From: JABWCQ01 sp964587105
GTDB lineage: Bacteria > Electryoneota > RPQS01
DNA length: 64,000 nt
Assembly (NCBI GenBank): GCA_964587105.1
Contig: CAZPKG010000005.1
Span: forward strand, 62,001 to 126,000
Direction: 5' to 3'
Below, piece after piece: positions 25,171-34,305 of this stretch (positions are counted from its first letter, which is position 1; every line of letters starts with the position of its first letter). Under the pieces are notes generated by a model. It made no database searches. It was given only the letters and a program-made list of their open reading frames with translations, and was not told the DNA's origin. Made by a program: the position numbers and the translations under genes.

Positions 25171-27558
25171 TTAGAATTCGTGTCCGAGATTGAGATACAA
25201 TTGAAACTTTCCGGTCTCCTGATCGCTCTTGATCATCTCTGCAGCCGTTAGCGACATCGGACCAAATAGAGTTGAGAGTGAGAATTTCGCTCCGATGCTG
25301 TGCCGGATATCTTCGGCCGCAGGCAAAGGATCAGAGAGCAACGAAACTCCTCCAACCGTATAAATTGCCGAGACATATGCGTCCGCGAGCAATCGCGAGA
25401 GCAGGTCAAACCGCGCTTCTGCTTGCAGCGAAATTTTTGCATTGCCAAATCGCTCGCCTTCGTGCAAGCCCGGCATCTCATGCTCTCCTCCGAAAGCATA
25501 CTGGCCCCACAACGGCAACTGATAATCATTCCATGCGTAGTTGCCATGCATCGCCAGAGTCCAGCGCGGTTGCACGGGAACGTAGCTCGCAGCTTGAGCC
25601 GTCAAACGATTGTATGTCAGTTCATCCGTTGATTTGACGATAAACAAATACTGACTGCGCAGCATGACGCCCCGCGTCGGAAACGGGTAGCGATCCTGCG
25701 TGTCAATGTGCGAGCGCAATCCAAGCCACAATAAGTTCGCCCGTGTATCAGTCGTCACACCGCCTGTCCGAACGTCACGATAGCCCAGACCAGCGCCAAA
25801 CTCTCCCCATCGGCGCACTGCTCGCCCTGCCCACGCTTGCATGCCTGCTCGTTCAAAAAAGAAAAACGAAATCGGATGATGAAGCGCATCGAAACCTTGC
25901 TGTTCTTCGCGCTGCCAGTCGGCGATCAACTCCGCAGTGAAGTTCGTTCGCAGTACGCGATCAAACCTGCGCGTTAGTCTCACGAGTTCATCCTGCTCGC
26001 CGTATTTTCCGAACAGCGCGACACGACCGCCAAAAGGCCCAAGTCGGTCGTGCACAAATTCGATGAAGCCGCGGCCCTTGCGTTCGCTCGAATATCCGGC
26101 TCCCAAACGCAATTGCGGCGTCGGTCGTTCAACAGTGCGAATCGTCAGCGTCGTCCCTGTGTCTGTTGCCGCCGGCGCAATGGTCACGAGATCATAGTGT
26201 TCACTACCTTGAATTTGATTCAGGCCGCGTCGCGCGCGTTTCGTCGTGAAGATATCTCCCGGCTTGATCGGAAAATCTCGCAGCACCGCAAACGGGCGGG
26301 TTGAAACGGCTCCATCAACGTTAATATTTTTGACGATGCCCTCGTCCCACTTGCAATAGAGACCGCCATCCACGCTCTGTTCGAGCAGGATAGGTCGCGC
26401 CAGTGCGTAGCCGCGCGCACGGTACATTCGCGCAACATCAGCGGGCGGCACGTCGCGCACAACCGAGTCGGGGAAAATCGTAACGCCGCTATGAATAATT
26501 CGCGTTGCCGCTTCGCCGGAGTTCGGAAAACTTGCTTCAAACTCATCACGCGTGCGCTTGCTGATAGAAAGCCCGGCGCGATTGGCGGCGAATCTCGGCC
26601 GCGGCGTGATCCCGCGTTCGTTCATCAAGAAGCGTAACTGCTCCGCAATCTCTTTTGTCGCAATATAACCGGCAGTGATAAGGCTGTCGATATTGCTGAA
26701 GTCGGTGGACGAGTGCTGTCCGATTTCGGGAACGATCACAGCGTCGGCATCGGCTCGCGATTCGGCATTTTGCTCAAGTTGTAAAACCGTTGTCACGCGG
26801 TCAACAAGCTCCCACGGCTGATCCATCGGATCGCGCGGATTGATATCTCCGGTCAAATCCACCGCGACGACAAAGTGCCCGCCCTCCTTGCGTGCGAGTT
26901 CAACCGGAATGTTCTCCGTCACGCCACCGTCAACGAGTCGTCTGTCGCCCAAAGCATAGGGTACATACATCAACGGAAACGACGATGACGCGCGCATCGC
27001 TTCGGCCAGGCTTCCACTGCGGAATACGACCGGTTTGCCGTAAGTCAAATCAGATGCGACCGTGCGGAAGCAGATCGGCAAATCGTCGAAGCTGTTCCAC
27101 ACATGATATGGCGCGCGTTGCTCTAAATCGAATAGCACGTTGTACAGTTTCTGTCCGCTCGACACAGCCATCGGAACGTCCGGCGTCCATCCGCGAAAGC
27201 GCAGTGAGACAAGCGCCTTGCCCGAATTTTCTTTTTGCGCCAGCACAAGATTGCGGCGTTGCGGGCTATCGAGAAACAGTTCACCCCAGTCGGTAGAGAT
27301 CGCGAATTGACGTAATTCATCCGGCGTGTATCCCGCACAATAGAGTCCGCCAACGATTCCGCCAATAGACGATCCGAAGATCATATCGGGAACGATTCCC
27401 TCTTCTTCGAGCGCCTTCAGCACACCGATGTGAGCAAATCCGCGCGCGCCGCCGCCCGAAAGGGCGAGCGCGAACTGATTCGACTCAGCGGCCAATACCA
27501 CAGAGCAAATTAGACAACTAAACAATAATCCCGCTAACAGCGGGCGACGAATTCGCAT
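25171..27558 (-). CDS. Patatin-like phospholipase fused to Omp85-type barrel (PlpD-like)
   Basis: 795 aa from the ATG at 27558 (MRIRRPLLAGLLFSCLICSVVLA, good signal peptide); the frame continues to a GTG at 27606. Patatin domain: LALSGGGARGFAHIGVLKAL (oxyanion), IFGSSIGGIVGG (Ser nucleophile), RRLVDGGVTENIPVELA (Asp of the dyad). One POTRA-like segment (FPIKPGDIFTTKRARRGLNQIQGSEHYD) leads to a 16-strand-type Omp85 barrel (GAGYSSERKGRGFIEFV ... FQLYLNLGHEF, C-terminal aromatic). This order is that of type Vd autotransporters, in which the phospholipase is carried to the surface. Its start codon overlaps the start of the divergent glycosyltransferase gene. Confidence 0.9.
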   Translation of the reverse strand: MRIRRPLLAGLLFSCLICSVVLAAESNQFALALSGGGARGFAHIGVLKALEEEGIVPDMIFGSSIGGIVGGLYCAGYTPDELRQFAISTDWGELFLDSPQRRNLVLAQKENSGKALVSLRFRGWTPDVPMAVSSGQKLYNVLFDLEQRAPYHVWNSFDDLPICFRTVASDLTYGKPVVFRSGSLAEAMRASSSFPLMYVPYALGDRRLVDGGVTENIPVELARKEGGHFVVAVDLTGDINPRDPMDQPWELVDRVTTVLQLEQNAESRADADAVIVPEIGQHSSTDFSNIDSLITAGYIATKEIAEQLRFLMNERGITPRPRFAANRAGLSISKRTRDEFEASFPNSGEAATRIIHSGVTIFPDSVVRDVPPADVARMYRARGYALARPILLEQSVDGGLYCKWDEGIVKNINVDGAVSTRPFAVLRDFPIKPGDIFTTKRARRGLNQIQGSEHYDLVTIAPAATDTGTTLTIRTVERPTPQLRLGAGYSSERKGRGFIEFVHDRLGPFGGRVALFGKYGEQDELVRLTRRFDRVLRTNFTAELIADWQREEQQGFDALHHPISFFFFERAGMQAWAGRAVRRWGEFGAGLGYRDVRTGGVTTDTRANLLWLGLRSHIDTQDRYPFPTRGVMLRSQYLFIVKSTDELTYNRLTAQAASYVPVQPRWTLAMHGNYAWNDYQLPLWGQYAFGGEHEMPGLHEGERFGNAKISLQAEARFDLLSRLLADAYVSAIYTVGGVSLLSDPLPAAEDIRHSIGAKFSLSTLFGPMSLTAAEMIKSDQETGKFQLYLNLGHEF

Positions 27559-29053
27559 GAAACTTTCCGGATGGACACAAGTAGGAGCAGCGGGATTTGA
27601 AAACACATTTCCGCTTGCTCAGCTAACGAACTTTACACTCTATGCCGCCGGACTTGCGCAGGATTCCGGCGGAGTAACGCGGCTAACCTCTGACCCAAAT
27701 AATTTTGCGGCTTGTCTAAATGAAGCCGCACGACTTGCGCAATCGGGCTTGCTGCTGTTTCTTCCCGGAGACGTGCAAGCGCTCGCCGATGGCTGGCAGC
27801 AGAGTCTGCTGAACGCAGTCAACGCAAATCCGAACGCTCGCTTTTTTTACGGCAACTATTTTTGGCGCAGCGACGCAGGCGATGAGTTGCAAACTGTCCG
27901 CCACGACTTAGGCGATATCACTGAGCGTGAAGACTGGGGTCCCGCATGGGCTGTGCGCGTCGAATGGCTGCTCGCAATAGGTGGCCTTGATGAACAACAT
28001 CACAAAGCCGCGTTTTACGATCTCTTGTTGAAAAGTTGGGGCGAGAAAACGCGCGTCCACATCGATAGCGCCATCGCAATTGTTCCCGCTCCACAAACCG
28101 ATGCCGCCGATCAAGCAAAGAAATCCAAACTTTTTTATCCCGGTCGCGGCGCGTTGGGCGGGTTCTCGTACCTGTTCATGGACAAAGAAACCGAGCACCA
28201 CACCGAGCAAGTTTTCTACAATTTCCTGAAGCGCGAACACGCATGGCTCGAGGGAGATCGTTCCGCATTTCCCCCCGCGGGCGGGGGGATTAAGGGGGGT
28301 CTGGATTCCGCCCTGCTCGCGGGTGGGCAAGGGGCTGTCCGCATCTCCGTCGTCACACCCGTTTACAACCGCGCGAAGTTCATCGGTAAGGCGATCGAAT
28401 CCGTTCAGGCCGCCGACATCTCAGATTGGGAATACATCATTGTGGACAACGGCTCCACTGACAACACCCGTCAAGTTGTCCGCGAGTATATGGCCAACGA
28501 CCCGCGTATCAAACTGATTGAGAACGACCGCAATATCATTTCGGTGTCGCTCAATCTTGGGGTGCGCGCCGCACAAGGCAAATATATCGCACAACTCGAC
28601 AGCGACGACGAACACAAGCCCCACACACTGCGCACGATGGCCGAGCATCTCGATGCCAATCCAACGTGGGGTTTGGCCATCAGCTACTATGAATTGATGG
28701 ACGTGGACGGCAACACATTACCCGACCTCGGCGTCATCAAACACGAGCAGTACAACCGCAACAATATTTTACGCCGCGACGGCGCGGGCGCGTTGCGTTG
28801 CTGGCACCGAAGTGTGATTCTCGAATTCGGCGGCTTTGATGAAGGCGAACTCGGTCACTACGGAGAAGACTACGACCTCGTCTTGAAGTGCGGCGAGAAA
28901 TACGAAGTGGGTCGCGTGCATCACGTTTGCTACCGCTACCGCCGTCACGACGATAACACCGACGTCTTGCGCTCAAGCGAAATGAAAATCCGCAACAAGA
29001 CGCTCGCGCGATTACGCGCCCTTGACCGCCGCAGAAAACTCAACGGCCACTGA
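27557..29053 (+). CDS. Two-domain glycosyltransferase, C-terminal GT2
   Basis: 498 aa. The C-terminal half (from about residue 262) is a standard GT-A family 2 domain: ISVVTPVYNRAKF, IIVDNGSTDNT, KYIAQLDSDDEHKP (DxD) and GHYGEDYDLVLKC. The N-terminal 235 residues (FTLYAAGLAQDSG..., LLLFLPGDVQAL, NARFFYGNYF, AVRVEWLLAIGG) read as a degenerate second GT-A-like domain. Between the halves lies an in-frame palindromic repeat encoding PPAGGGIKGGL (residues 239-249). The ATG shares CATG with the divergent patatin start. The role could be polysaccharide or surface-glycan synthesis; acceptor unknown. Confidence 0.87.
   Translation: MKLSGWTQVGAAGFENTFPLAQLTNFTLYAAGLAQDSGGVTRLTSDPNNFAACLNEAARLAQSGLLLFLPGDVQALADGWQQSLLNAVNANPNARFFYGNYFWRSDAGDELQTVRHDLGDITEREDWGPAWAVRVEWLLAIGGLDEQHHKAAFYDLLLKSWGEKTRVHIDSAIAIVPAPQTDAADQAKKSKLFYPGRGALGGFSYLFMDKETEHHTEQVFYNFLKREHAWLEGDRSAFPPAGGGIKGGLDSALLAGGQGAVRISVVTPVYNRAKFIGKAIESVQAADISDWEYIIVDNGSTDNTRQVVREYMANDPRIKLIENDRNIISVSLNLGVRAAQGKYIAQLDSDDEHKPHTLRTMAEHLDANPTWGLAISYYELMDVDGNTLPDLGVIKHEQYNRNNILRRDGAGALRCWHRSVILEFGGFDEGELGHYGEDYDLVLKCGEKYEVGRVHHVCYRYRRHDDNTDVLRSSEMKIRNKTLARLRALDRRRKLNGH
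28270..28303 (+). repeat. Family A palindromic element inside a CDS (in frame)
   Basis: T-CCCCCC, GCGGGC, then GGGGGATTAAGGGGGGTC. It is read in frame by the glycosyltransferase as PPAGGGIKGGL at the junction of its two domains. Matches five other copies at 32618, 34260, 46715, 47150 and 48424. Confidence 0.9.
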
Positions 29054-29054
29054 G

Positions 29055-29396
29055 ATGTTTCAGACAACCGCAATCACAATCTCGCTCCTGCTTGCCTCGA
29101 ACATCTTTATGACTTTTGCGTGGTACGGCCATTTGAAGTTTCGCGAGTACCCGCTCTGGCTCGTCGTGCTTGCCAGTTGGGGCATTGCGTTCTTCGAATA
29201 CTGTCTGCAAGTTCCCGCCAACCGCTGGGGCTACAGCCATTTTTCCGGCGCGCAACTCAAGACCATGCAGGAAGTCATCACACTGACGGTTTTCTGCGTC
29301 TTCTCAATTTTCTATCTGAAAGAACCCGTCACTCCCAAAATTCTCGCAGGCTTCGGCCTAATCATCTGCGGAGCAGCGCTGGTCTTTCATAAATAA
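29055..29396 (+). CDS. DUF486 (DMT-superfamily-like) membrane protein
   Basis: 113 aa from the ATG at 29055, one base after the glycosyltransferase stop. Four transmembrane helices. The DUF486 signature LLLASNIFMTFAWYGHLKF is at the first helix, followed by CLQVPANRWGY, QLKTMQEVITLTVFCVFSIFYL and a final helix LAGFGLIICGAALVF. The family is small, inner-membrane and of unknown function, related to EamA/SMR transporters. Probably co-transcribed with the glycosyltransferase. Confidence 0.92.
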   Translation: MFQTTAITISLLLASNIFMTFAWYGHLKFREYPLWLVVLASWGIAFFEYCLQVPANRWGYSHFSGAQLKTMQEVITLTVFCVFSIFYLKEPVTPKILAGFGLIICGAALVFHK

Positions 29397-29412
29397 ATTG
29401 TAAGATATTGAG

Positions 29413-29437
29413 TAGGGGCGGATGGCAATCCGCCCGC
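29413..29437. repeat. Family B palindrome
   Basis: TAGGGGCGGATGGCAATCC... with GGGCGGAT/ATCCGCCC arms. Near-identical to 32523-32547 and, in reverse orientation, 42411-42436. Confidence 0.8.
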
Positions 29438-29469
29438 CGTTTCACCACCGCAATCACGCTACGAGCGTC

Positions 29470-29495
29470 GCGCCCTGTCCAAAAAGACAGGGCGC
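29470..29495. terminator. Terminator between DUF486 and VOC genes
   Basis: Perfect 10-bp stem GCGCCCTGTC / GACAGGGCGC with a C-A5 loop, then TTCTATTT on the plus strand. It lies between convergent genes. Confidence 0.7.
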
Positions 29496-29501
29496 TTCTA
29501 T

Positions 29502-29996
29502 TTACTCAAGTTCACTTAACAAATCATCAAGATCGAACGGGTCAGTGACCATTCGCAGCGCTCCGCCGGCGTCTCGCGGCCACTCGCTCTCAGGCTTGTC
29601 CCAATACAATTCGATGCCGTTGAAATCCGGATCGTGCAGGTACAACGCCTCACTCACACCGTGATCCGCAACGCCGTCAAGCGGAATCTTTGCGTCAAGC
29701 AACCGTTTCAATGCATCAGCCAAGGCCGCGCGCGTCGGATAAAGTATCGCAACGTGATAAAGCCCTGTACTTCGCTCCGGTGGCGGAGTTCCGCCTTTGC
29801 TGTGCCACGTATTGAGTCCGATATGGTGATGATAACCGCCCGCCGAAATGAACGCGGCGGCGCTTCCCATCTTCTGCACCAACTCAAACCCCAGCACGTC
29901 GCAATAAAATTTCAACGCGCGATCCAAATCCGACACCTTCAAATGAACGTGCCCGATTCTGACTCCCGCGTCAATTGGCTTCGAAACTCCCGACAC
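29502..29996 (-). CDS. VOC (glyoxalase/dioxygenase-fold) protein
   Basis: 164 aa. Two beta-alpha-beta-beta-beta modules: IGHVHLKVSDLDRALKFYCDVLGFELV and GLYHVAILYPTRAALADAL...PDFNGIELYWD. Putative metal ligands are His in GHVH, His in LYHVA and Glu in IELYWD. The AGGYHHHIGLNTW segment is typical of CatE/YwbC-like members. The chemistry (extradiol cleavage, isomerisation, glyoxalase) cannot be chosen from sequence. GTG start overlaps the stop of a 31-codon upstream ORF by one base. Confidence 0.88.
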   Translation of the reverse strand: MSGVSKPIDAGVRIGHVHLKVSDLDRALKFYCDVLGFELVQKMGSAAAFISAGGYHHHIGLNTWHSKGGTPPPERSTGLYHVAILYPTRAALADALKRLLDAKIPLDGVADHGVSEALYLHDPDFNGIELYWDKPESEWPRDAGGALRMVTDPFDLDDLLSELE

Positions 29997-30091
29997 TACT
30001 TTCCTCCGTTCTGCTCCTTCGCCTTGCGACTGCCTCGCACCGCAAGCACAATCACCACGGCCACAAACATCACGATGACAATAGTCTTCAT
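29996..30091 (-). CDS. 31-residue single-helix membrane peptide
   Basis: ATG at 30091, TAG at 29998-29996. Product begins MKTIVIVMFVAVVIVLAVRG and ends RKAKEQNGGK: one hydrophobic helix with a basic C-terminal tail. Its stop overlaps the GTG of the VOC gene (TAGTG) and it lies 20 bp past the aconitase start, so translation is plausible but rests only on composition and coupling. Confidence 0.45.
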   Translation of the reverse strand: MKTIVIVMFVAVVIVLAVRGSRKAKEQNGGK

Positions 30092-30111
30092 CTTGCCCCC
30101 ACGGAGTGTAT

Positions 30112-32373
30112 TTACTTGGCTTTATCTCTCAACAAATTCAGCGCGCTGCCCGCACGGAACCACGCAATCTGCTCGGCGTTCAAAGTCTGGTCGAGCATGA
30201 TTTCATCGCTCGAGCCGTTAGCGTGCTTAGCTACGAGCTTGACGGCCTTACCCGGAGCCAAATTCGCAAGATCGAGCAGCGAGAGTTTATCGCCCTCTTG
30301 AATCTTCTCGTAGTCGGCAGGATTTTGGAACGTCAACGGCAAAATTCCCTGCTTCTTCAAATTCGATTGATGGATTCTCGCAAAGCTGCGCGTAATCACC
30401 GCCGCACAGCCGAGCAGTCTCGGTGACATCGCCGCGTGTTCACGCGAGGATCCTTCACCGTAATTTTCGTCACCGACGACAATCCACTTCGAGCCCGCAG
30501 CCTTGATATCACGGGCAGCCTTTGAAATGTCAATCTTCTTCTCACCGGTGAGCGGATGAGTAATCATTCCGCGCTCGCCGTCGAACGCGTTGATAGCGCC
30601 GCTGAACATGTTATTGGAAATATTGTCGAGATGGCCGCGATACTTGAGCCACTTGCCCGCCGGAGAAATGTGGTCCGTCGTGCACTTTCCTTTCGCCTTG
30701 AGCAAGAGCGGCAGATCGACATAGTCCTTGCCGTTCCACGCTTCAAACGGAGTCAGAATCTGCAGCCGGTCCGACTTCGGATCCACAATCACATTCACTT
30801 CACCCGTAGCTGGAGCAAGATAGCCCTGTGTATCCTTAATGTAACCTGACGGCGGCAAATCCGGCGCAGGCGACGGCGGCGTGAGCTTCACACCCAAACC
30901 CGGCACAACATCATGCATAGGATCAAAATCTAAAGTTCCGGCGAGCGCATACGCCACGGTAATTTCCGGACTCGTCAAAAACGAGAGCGTATCCGGTGAG
31001 CCGTCGTTACGTCCCGGGAAATTTCGATTGTAGGACGAGATAATCGAATTGACTTCACCTTCTTTCACGTCGTCACGTTTCCACTGTCCGATGCACGGCC
31101 CGCACGCGTTCGCCAAAACAGTCGCGCCAACTTTCTCAAGTCTCTGCATCTGCCCGTCGCGCTTAATCGTCTGATAAACCTGCTCACTGCCCGGCGTCAC
31201 ATACAAATTGATTGCCGCTTTCTTGCCTTTGGCCGCAGCTTGATCAGCGACTTCAGCAGCCCTGCAAATATCTTCATAAGAAGAGTTCGTGCACGAACCG
31301 ATCAAAGCATTCGTCAAACTCATCGGCCAGCCGTTTTCTTTGGCGGCGCTCTTTAGTTGCGAAATCGGACGAGCGGCGTCGGGAGAATGCGGTCCCACGA
31401 CATACGGCTCAAGCTTGTCGAGATCAATTTCAATCACGCGGTCAAAATATTTCTCCGGTGACTTGTAAACTTCAGCGTCGAGCGTCACCAGATGTTTGTT
31501 CTTGTTGGCAAGATCAGCCAATGCGCCGCGCTCGGTCGCTCGCAAGTAACGCTCCATCGAGGCGTCATACGGGAACACCGACGTCGTCGCGCCAAGCTCC
31601 GCGCCCATGTTGCAAATCGTTCCTTTTCCCGTTGCGGAGATAGACTCGGCGCCTTCTCCGAAATACTCAATCACCGCGTTCGTGCCGCCCTTCACGGTCA
31701 AAATTCCCAGCGTCACAAGGATGATATCCTTAGCAGACGCCCAACCGTTCATTTTTCCTTTAAGGTGCACACCGATTCTTTGCGGGAACAACACCTCCCA
31801 CGGCAAACCGGCCATCACATCAACAGCATCCGCTCCACCGACACCCGACGCGAACATCGCCAGTCCCCCGGCATTCGGCGTATGCGAATCGGTGCCGATC
31901 ATCATCCCGCCCGGAAAGGCGTATTGCTCAAGCACGACCTGATGAATAATTCCCGCACCCGGCTGCCAGAATCCGATATTGAACTTCTGCGATACCGAAC
32001 GCAAAAAGTCATAGACTTCCTTGTTCGTCACGACCGCGTTCTTCAAATCCTCCGAAGCTCCGACACGCGCCTGAATCAAGTGGTCACAATGGACGGTGGA
32101 CGGCACCGCCACACTCTTCAATCCCGCCGACATGAACTGCAACAGCGCCATCTGCGCGGTCGCGTCCTGCATGGCCACTCGGTCGGGTCGCAGTTGCAAA
32201 TAAGACCTGCCGGGAAGCAGGTCTTCTGTGTGAGGATCGTCTAAGTGTCCAAAGATGTGTTTTTCGGCCAAAGTCAGCGGGCGGCCTAAACGCTTGCGAA
32301 TCACCGCAATGCGCTCGTCCATCTTGCGGTAGGCCTCAGCAACAAACTCAGGCGTTGACTCAACGCGAATCAT
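30112..32373 (-). CDS. acn: Aconitate hydratase (mitochondrial-type)
   Basis: 753 aa, the length of mitochondrial/Bacteroidetes-type aconitase rather than 890-aa AcnA. [4Fe-4S] ligands: Cys in IGSCTNSSYED, and 63 residues on ANACGPCIGQW (two Cys), exactly the spacing of mitochondrial aconitase. Active-site segments IGTDSHTPNAGGLAMF and VVGDENYGEGSSREHAAM (swivel domain) are intact. It interconverts citrate and isocitrate in the TCA cycle. The start MIRVESTPEF is supported by family alignment. No other TCA gene is adjacent. Confidence 0.96.
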   Translation of the reverse strand: MIRVESTPEFVAEAYRKMDERIAVIRKRLGRPLTLAEKHIFGHLDDPHTEDLLPGRSYLQLRPDRVAMQDATAQMALLQFMSAGLKSVAVPSTVHCDHLIQARVGASEDLKNAVVTNKEVYDFLRSVSQKFNIGFWQPGAGIIHQVVLEQYAFPGGMMIGTDSHTPNAGGLAMFASGVGGADAVDVMAGLPWEVLFPQRIGVHLKGKMNGWASAKDIILVTLGILTVKGGTNAVIEYFGEGAESISATGKGTICNMGAELGATTSVFPYDASMERYLRATERGALADLANKNKHLVTLDAEVYKSPEKYFDRVIEIDLDKLEPYVVGPHSPDAARPISQLKSAAKENGWPMSLTNALIGSCTNSSYEDICRAAEVADQAAAKGKKAAINLYVTPGSEQVYQTIKRDGQMQRLEKVGATVLANACGPCIGQWKRDDVKEGEVNSIISSYNRNFPGRNDGSPDTLSFLTSPEITVAYALAGTLDFDPMHDVVPGLGVKLTPPSPAPDLPPSGYIKDTQGYLAPATGEVNVIVDPKSDRLQILTPFEAWNGKDYVDLPLLLKAKGKCTTDHISPAGKWLKYRGHLDNISNNMFSGAINAFDGERGMITHPLTGEKKIDISKAARDIKAAGSKWIVVGDENYGEGSSREHAAMSPRLLGCAAVITRSFARIHQSNLKKQGILPLTFQNPADYEKIQEGDKLSLLDLANLAPGKAVKLVAKHANGSSDEIMLDQTLNAEQIAWFRAGSALNLLRDKAK

Positions 32374-32522
32374 AAAGATTTATTCCTTCTTAATTTAGCA
32401 AATCAATTCCGATAATCAGGAATATACATATTTCCACCCCCCCAGTCAACTGCCTGTGAGGCAGCTCTTGCGCTGACGCACGCGCTCCAATCGTTTGGAT
32501 GATGGCGTAATATTTCTTCATT

Positions 32523-32547
32523 GTAGGGGCGGATGGCAATCCGCCCG
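32523..32547. repeat. Family B palindrome
   Basis: Same 22-24 bp core as 29413-29437 (GTAGGGGCGGATGGCAATCC then GCCCG). Confidence 0.8.
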
Positions 32548-32617
32548 CGCCAAGAAGAACGAAATTTACTAAGCCTTGTCATCCTGAAGGCCGCTGCGGC
32601 CTGAAGGATCCCTCTGG

Positions 32618-32661
32618 TCTCCCCCCCAAATCTGCCGCAGATTTGGGGGGAAAAGGGGGGC
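32618..32661 (+). repeat. Family A palindromic element with long stem
   Basis: TCTCCCCCCC, palindrome AAATCTGCCGCAGATTT, GGGGGG, AAAA, GGGGGG, C. The central stem is replaced by a different perfect palindrome compared with the other copies, and ATTAA is AAAA. Confidence 0.85.
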
Positions 32662-32700
32662 GGCTATCCTCCGCCTTTCCTATTTCTAATTTCCCATTTC

Positions 32701-34215
32701 CTATTTCACCAACATCACCTTCCGCGTCACCCCCACACCCCCCACCGACAACCGCACAAAATAAACCCCACTCGAAAACCCGCTCGCATCCCACCGAACC
32801 ACATTCGTCCCACCCTGCACAACATCATCAAGCAACGTCTCCCGCTCCCTCCCCAACACATCAAACACTTTCAACAAAACATGCGAAGCACGCGGCACAT
32901 CAAACGAAATTTCGGTTGAGGAGTTGAACGGATTGGGGAAAACACTCATTTCCAGATTCGTTGGCAGATACGGTTCCAAGCGCGAAACCGGCGTGAAGTC
33001 CGGGGACAGACGCAATAGCCACATGTCACCGGTCTGATGCGCGGGGTCACCATGTGAACCCTCTCCGCCTACGGCAACAAAACTTCCATCTGCGAGTTGT
33101 TTTATATCTCGTCCATAACTCCTCCAATCATAAAACCAGCTTCGAGCCCAAACACTGTCACCTGTCGAATCAACCTTTGCGAGCAGCATAGCGATACCAC
33201 TGCCAGGACTGTCATACCCCGCCGCCACAACGCCGCCGTCCTCGGTTGCTACCAAAGCTTCAATCCCCAGTTGAAATTCCCCTGCCAGATCCTTGTCCCA
33301 CAGATAATTTCCTTCAGAATCCGTCCGCACAATCCAGGCATCGTCATATGTCACACTGAGGCTCTGACTATAGCCACCTAAGAAGAAACCACCGTCCGGA
33401 GCAAGTGCAATCGCACGAGCTTCCTCATACCCCCCGAAACCAAATGTTCTGCTCCATAGACTGTCTCCCTCCTGTGAAACTTTGATCAGCCAGAAGTCGT
33501 AGCTCCCAGCACCAAAGGAGTTCGTGTAGCCGCAAGCAACATAGTTCCCGTCCGGAGCCTCAGTGATCGCCCACCCCTTATCCCAGCCATTTCCGCCAAA
33601 GGAGCGCGTCCAGATCGTATCGCCATCGGAGTCAAATTTGACCATCCAAAGATCGGGGGAATTGCTCAGATTCGAGCGCCCCACTGCGACATAATCACCG
33701 TTCTCGGCCTCAATCATGTCTTCAAACCACGCGAAGCCGTTGTCTTCCGGAATCGTCTTGGACCAAATTGTGTCGCCAAAGAGATTCAATCGCATCAGCC
33801 AACCAAGCGAAGGAATTGAAGTAGGAGGCGGGGATATTCCCCATGTTCCGGCTGCAATATAGCCGTCTTCAAGAATAATGATCTTATTGATCGTCTCGGT
33901 TTGTTCTCCCCCCCAGCTCCTGCTCCACTCTTCATTGCCAAGTGAATCCACTTTGACGACATATGCATCTGCATTGCGCGTTTCAAAAACTTCGGCGTTC
34001 CACGTCTCTCCCGCAATGATGAACCCACCGTCAGGCGTTTGTGCTACTGAATGAGCGATGTCGTGATACTGCCTACCATATCGTCTTGTCCACAACGTGT
34101 CCGGCGGCTGTGCTTGCACTAAAACAGTTCCCCCCAATAACAAAACCGCGAACCCCACCCGCTTCAAAAGATTGAATACAGATAGAATTCGCGTAAGAAG
34201 AAAATCACACTTCAT
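32701..34215 (-). CDS. T9SS cargo protein with delta-60-type repeats and type A sorting domain
   Basis: 504 aa from the ATG at 34215; the frame extends to 34233. Signal MKCDFLLTRILSVFNLLKRVGFAVLLLGGTVLVQA|Q. The body is built of about seven repeats of the form DGGFIIAGETW / DGNYVACGYTN / DGGFFLGGYSQ / DGGVVAAGYDS, alternating with D..W.R..GG; this is the beta-propeller pattern of delta-60/kelch-like secreted proteins. C-terminal T9SS domain: MSVFPNPFNSSTEISFDVP, VLLKVFDVLGRE, VVRWDASGFSSGVYFVRL, TRKVMLVK. It is probably surface-exposed cargo of SprA; ligand unknown. Confidence 0.9.
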   Translation of the reverse strand: MKCDFLLTRILSVFNLLKRVGFAVLLLGGTVLVQAQPPDTLWTRRYGRQYHDIAHSVAQTPDGGFIIAGETWNAEVFETRNADAYVVKVDSLGNEEWSRSWGGEQTETINKIIILEDGYIAAGTWGISPPPTSIPSLGWLMRLNLFGDTIWSKTIPEDNGFAWFEDMIEAENGDYVAVGRSNLSNSPDLWMVKFDSDGDTIWTRSFGGNGWDKGWAITEAPDGNYVACGYTNSFGAGSYDFWLIKVSQEGDSLWSRTFGFGGYEEARAIALAPDGGFFLGGYSQSLSVTYDDAWIVRTDSEGNYLWDKDLAGEFQLGIEALVATEDGGVVAAGYDSPGSGIAMLLAKVDSTGDSVWARSWFYDWRSYGRDIKQLADGSFVAVGGEGSHGDPAHQTGDMWLLRLSPDFTPVSRLEPYLPTNLEMSVFPNPFNSSTEISFDVPRASHVLLKVFDVLGRERETLLDDVVQGGTNVVRWDASGFSSGVYFVRLSVGGVGVTRKVMLVK

Positions 34216-34259
34216 GCTACAATCTACACCCACCCCCGCACTTCCGCAAGTCCCTCTGA

Positions 34260-34305
34260 TCTCCCCCCAAAGTTGTCTGCAACTTTGGGGGGATCAAGGG
34301 GGGCT
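34260..34305 (+). repeat. Family A palindromic element with long stem
   Basis: TCTCCCCCC, palindrome AAAGTTG-TCTG-CAACTTT, GGGGGG, ATCAA, GGGGGG, CT. Same frame as the other family A copies but with another stem. Confidence 0.85.

Larger units (their letters stand above)
32374..32700. other. Repeat-rich intergenic region
   Basis: Contains a family B palindrome, a CATCCTGAAGG / GGCCTGAAGGATC palindrome, a family A element and a pyrimidine-rich tract. No ORF or RNA gene seen. It must also hold the aconitase promoter, close to 32380-32450. Confidence 0.7.
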
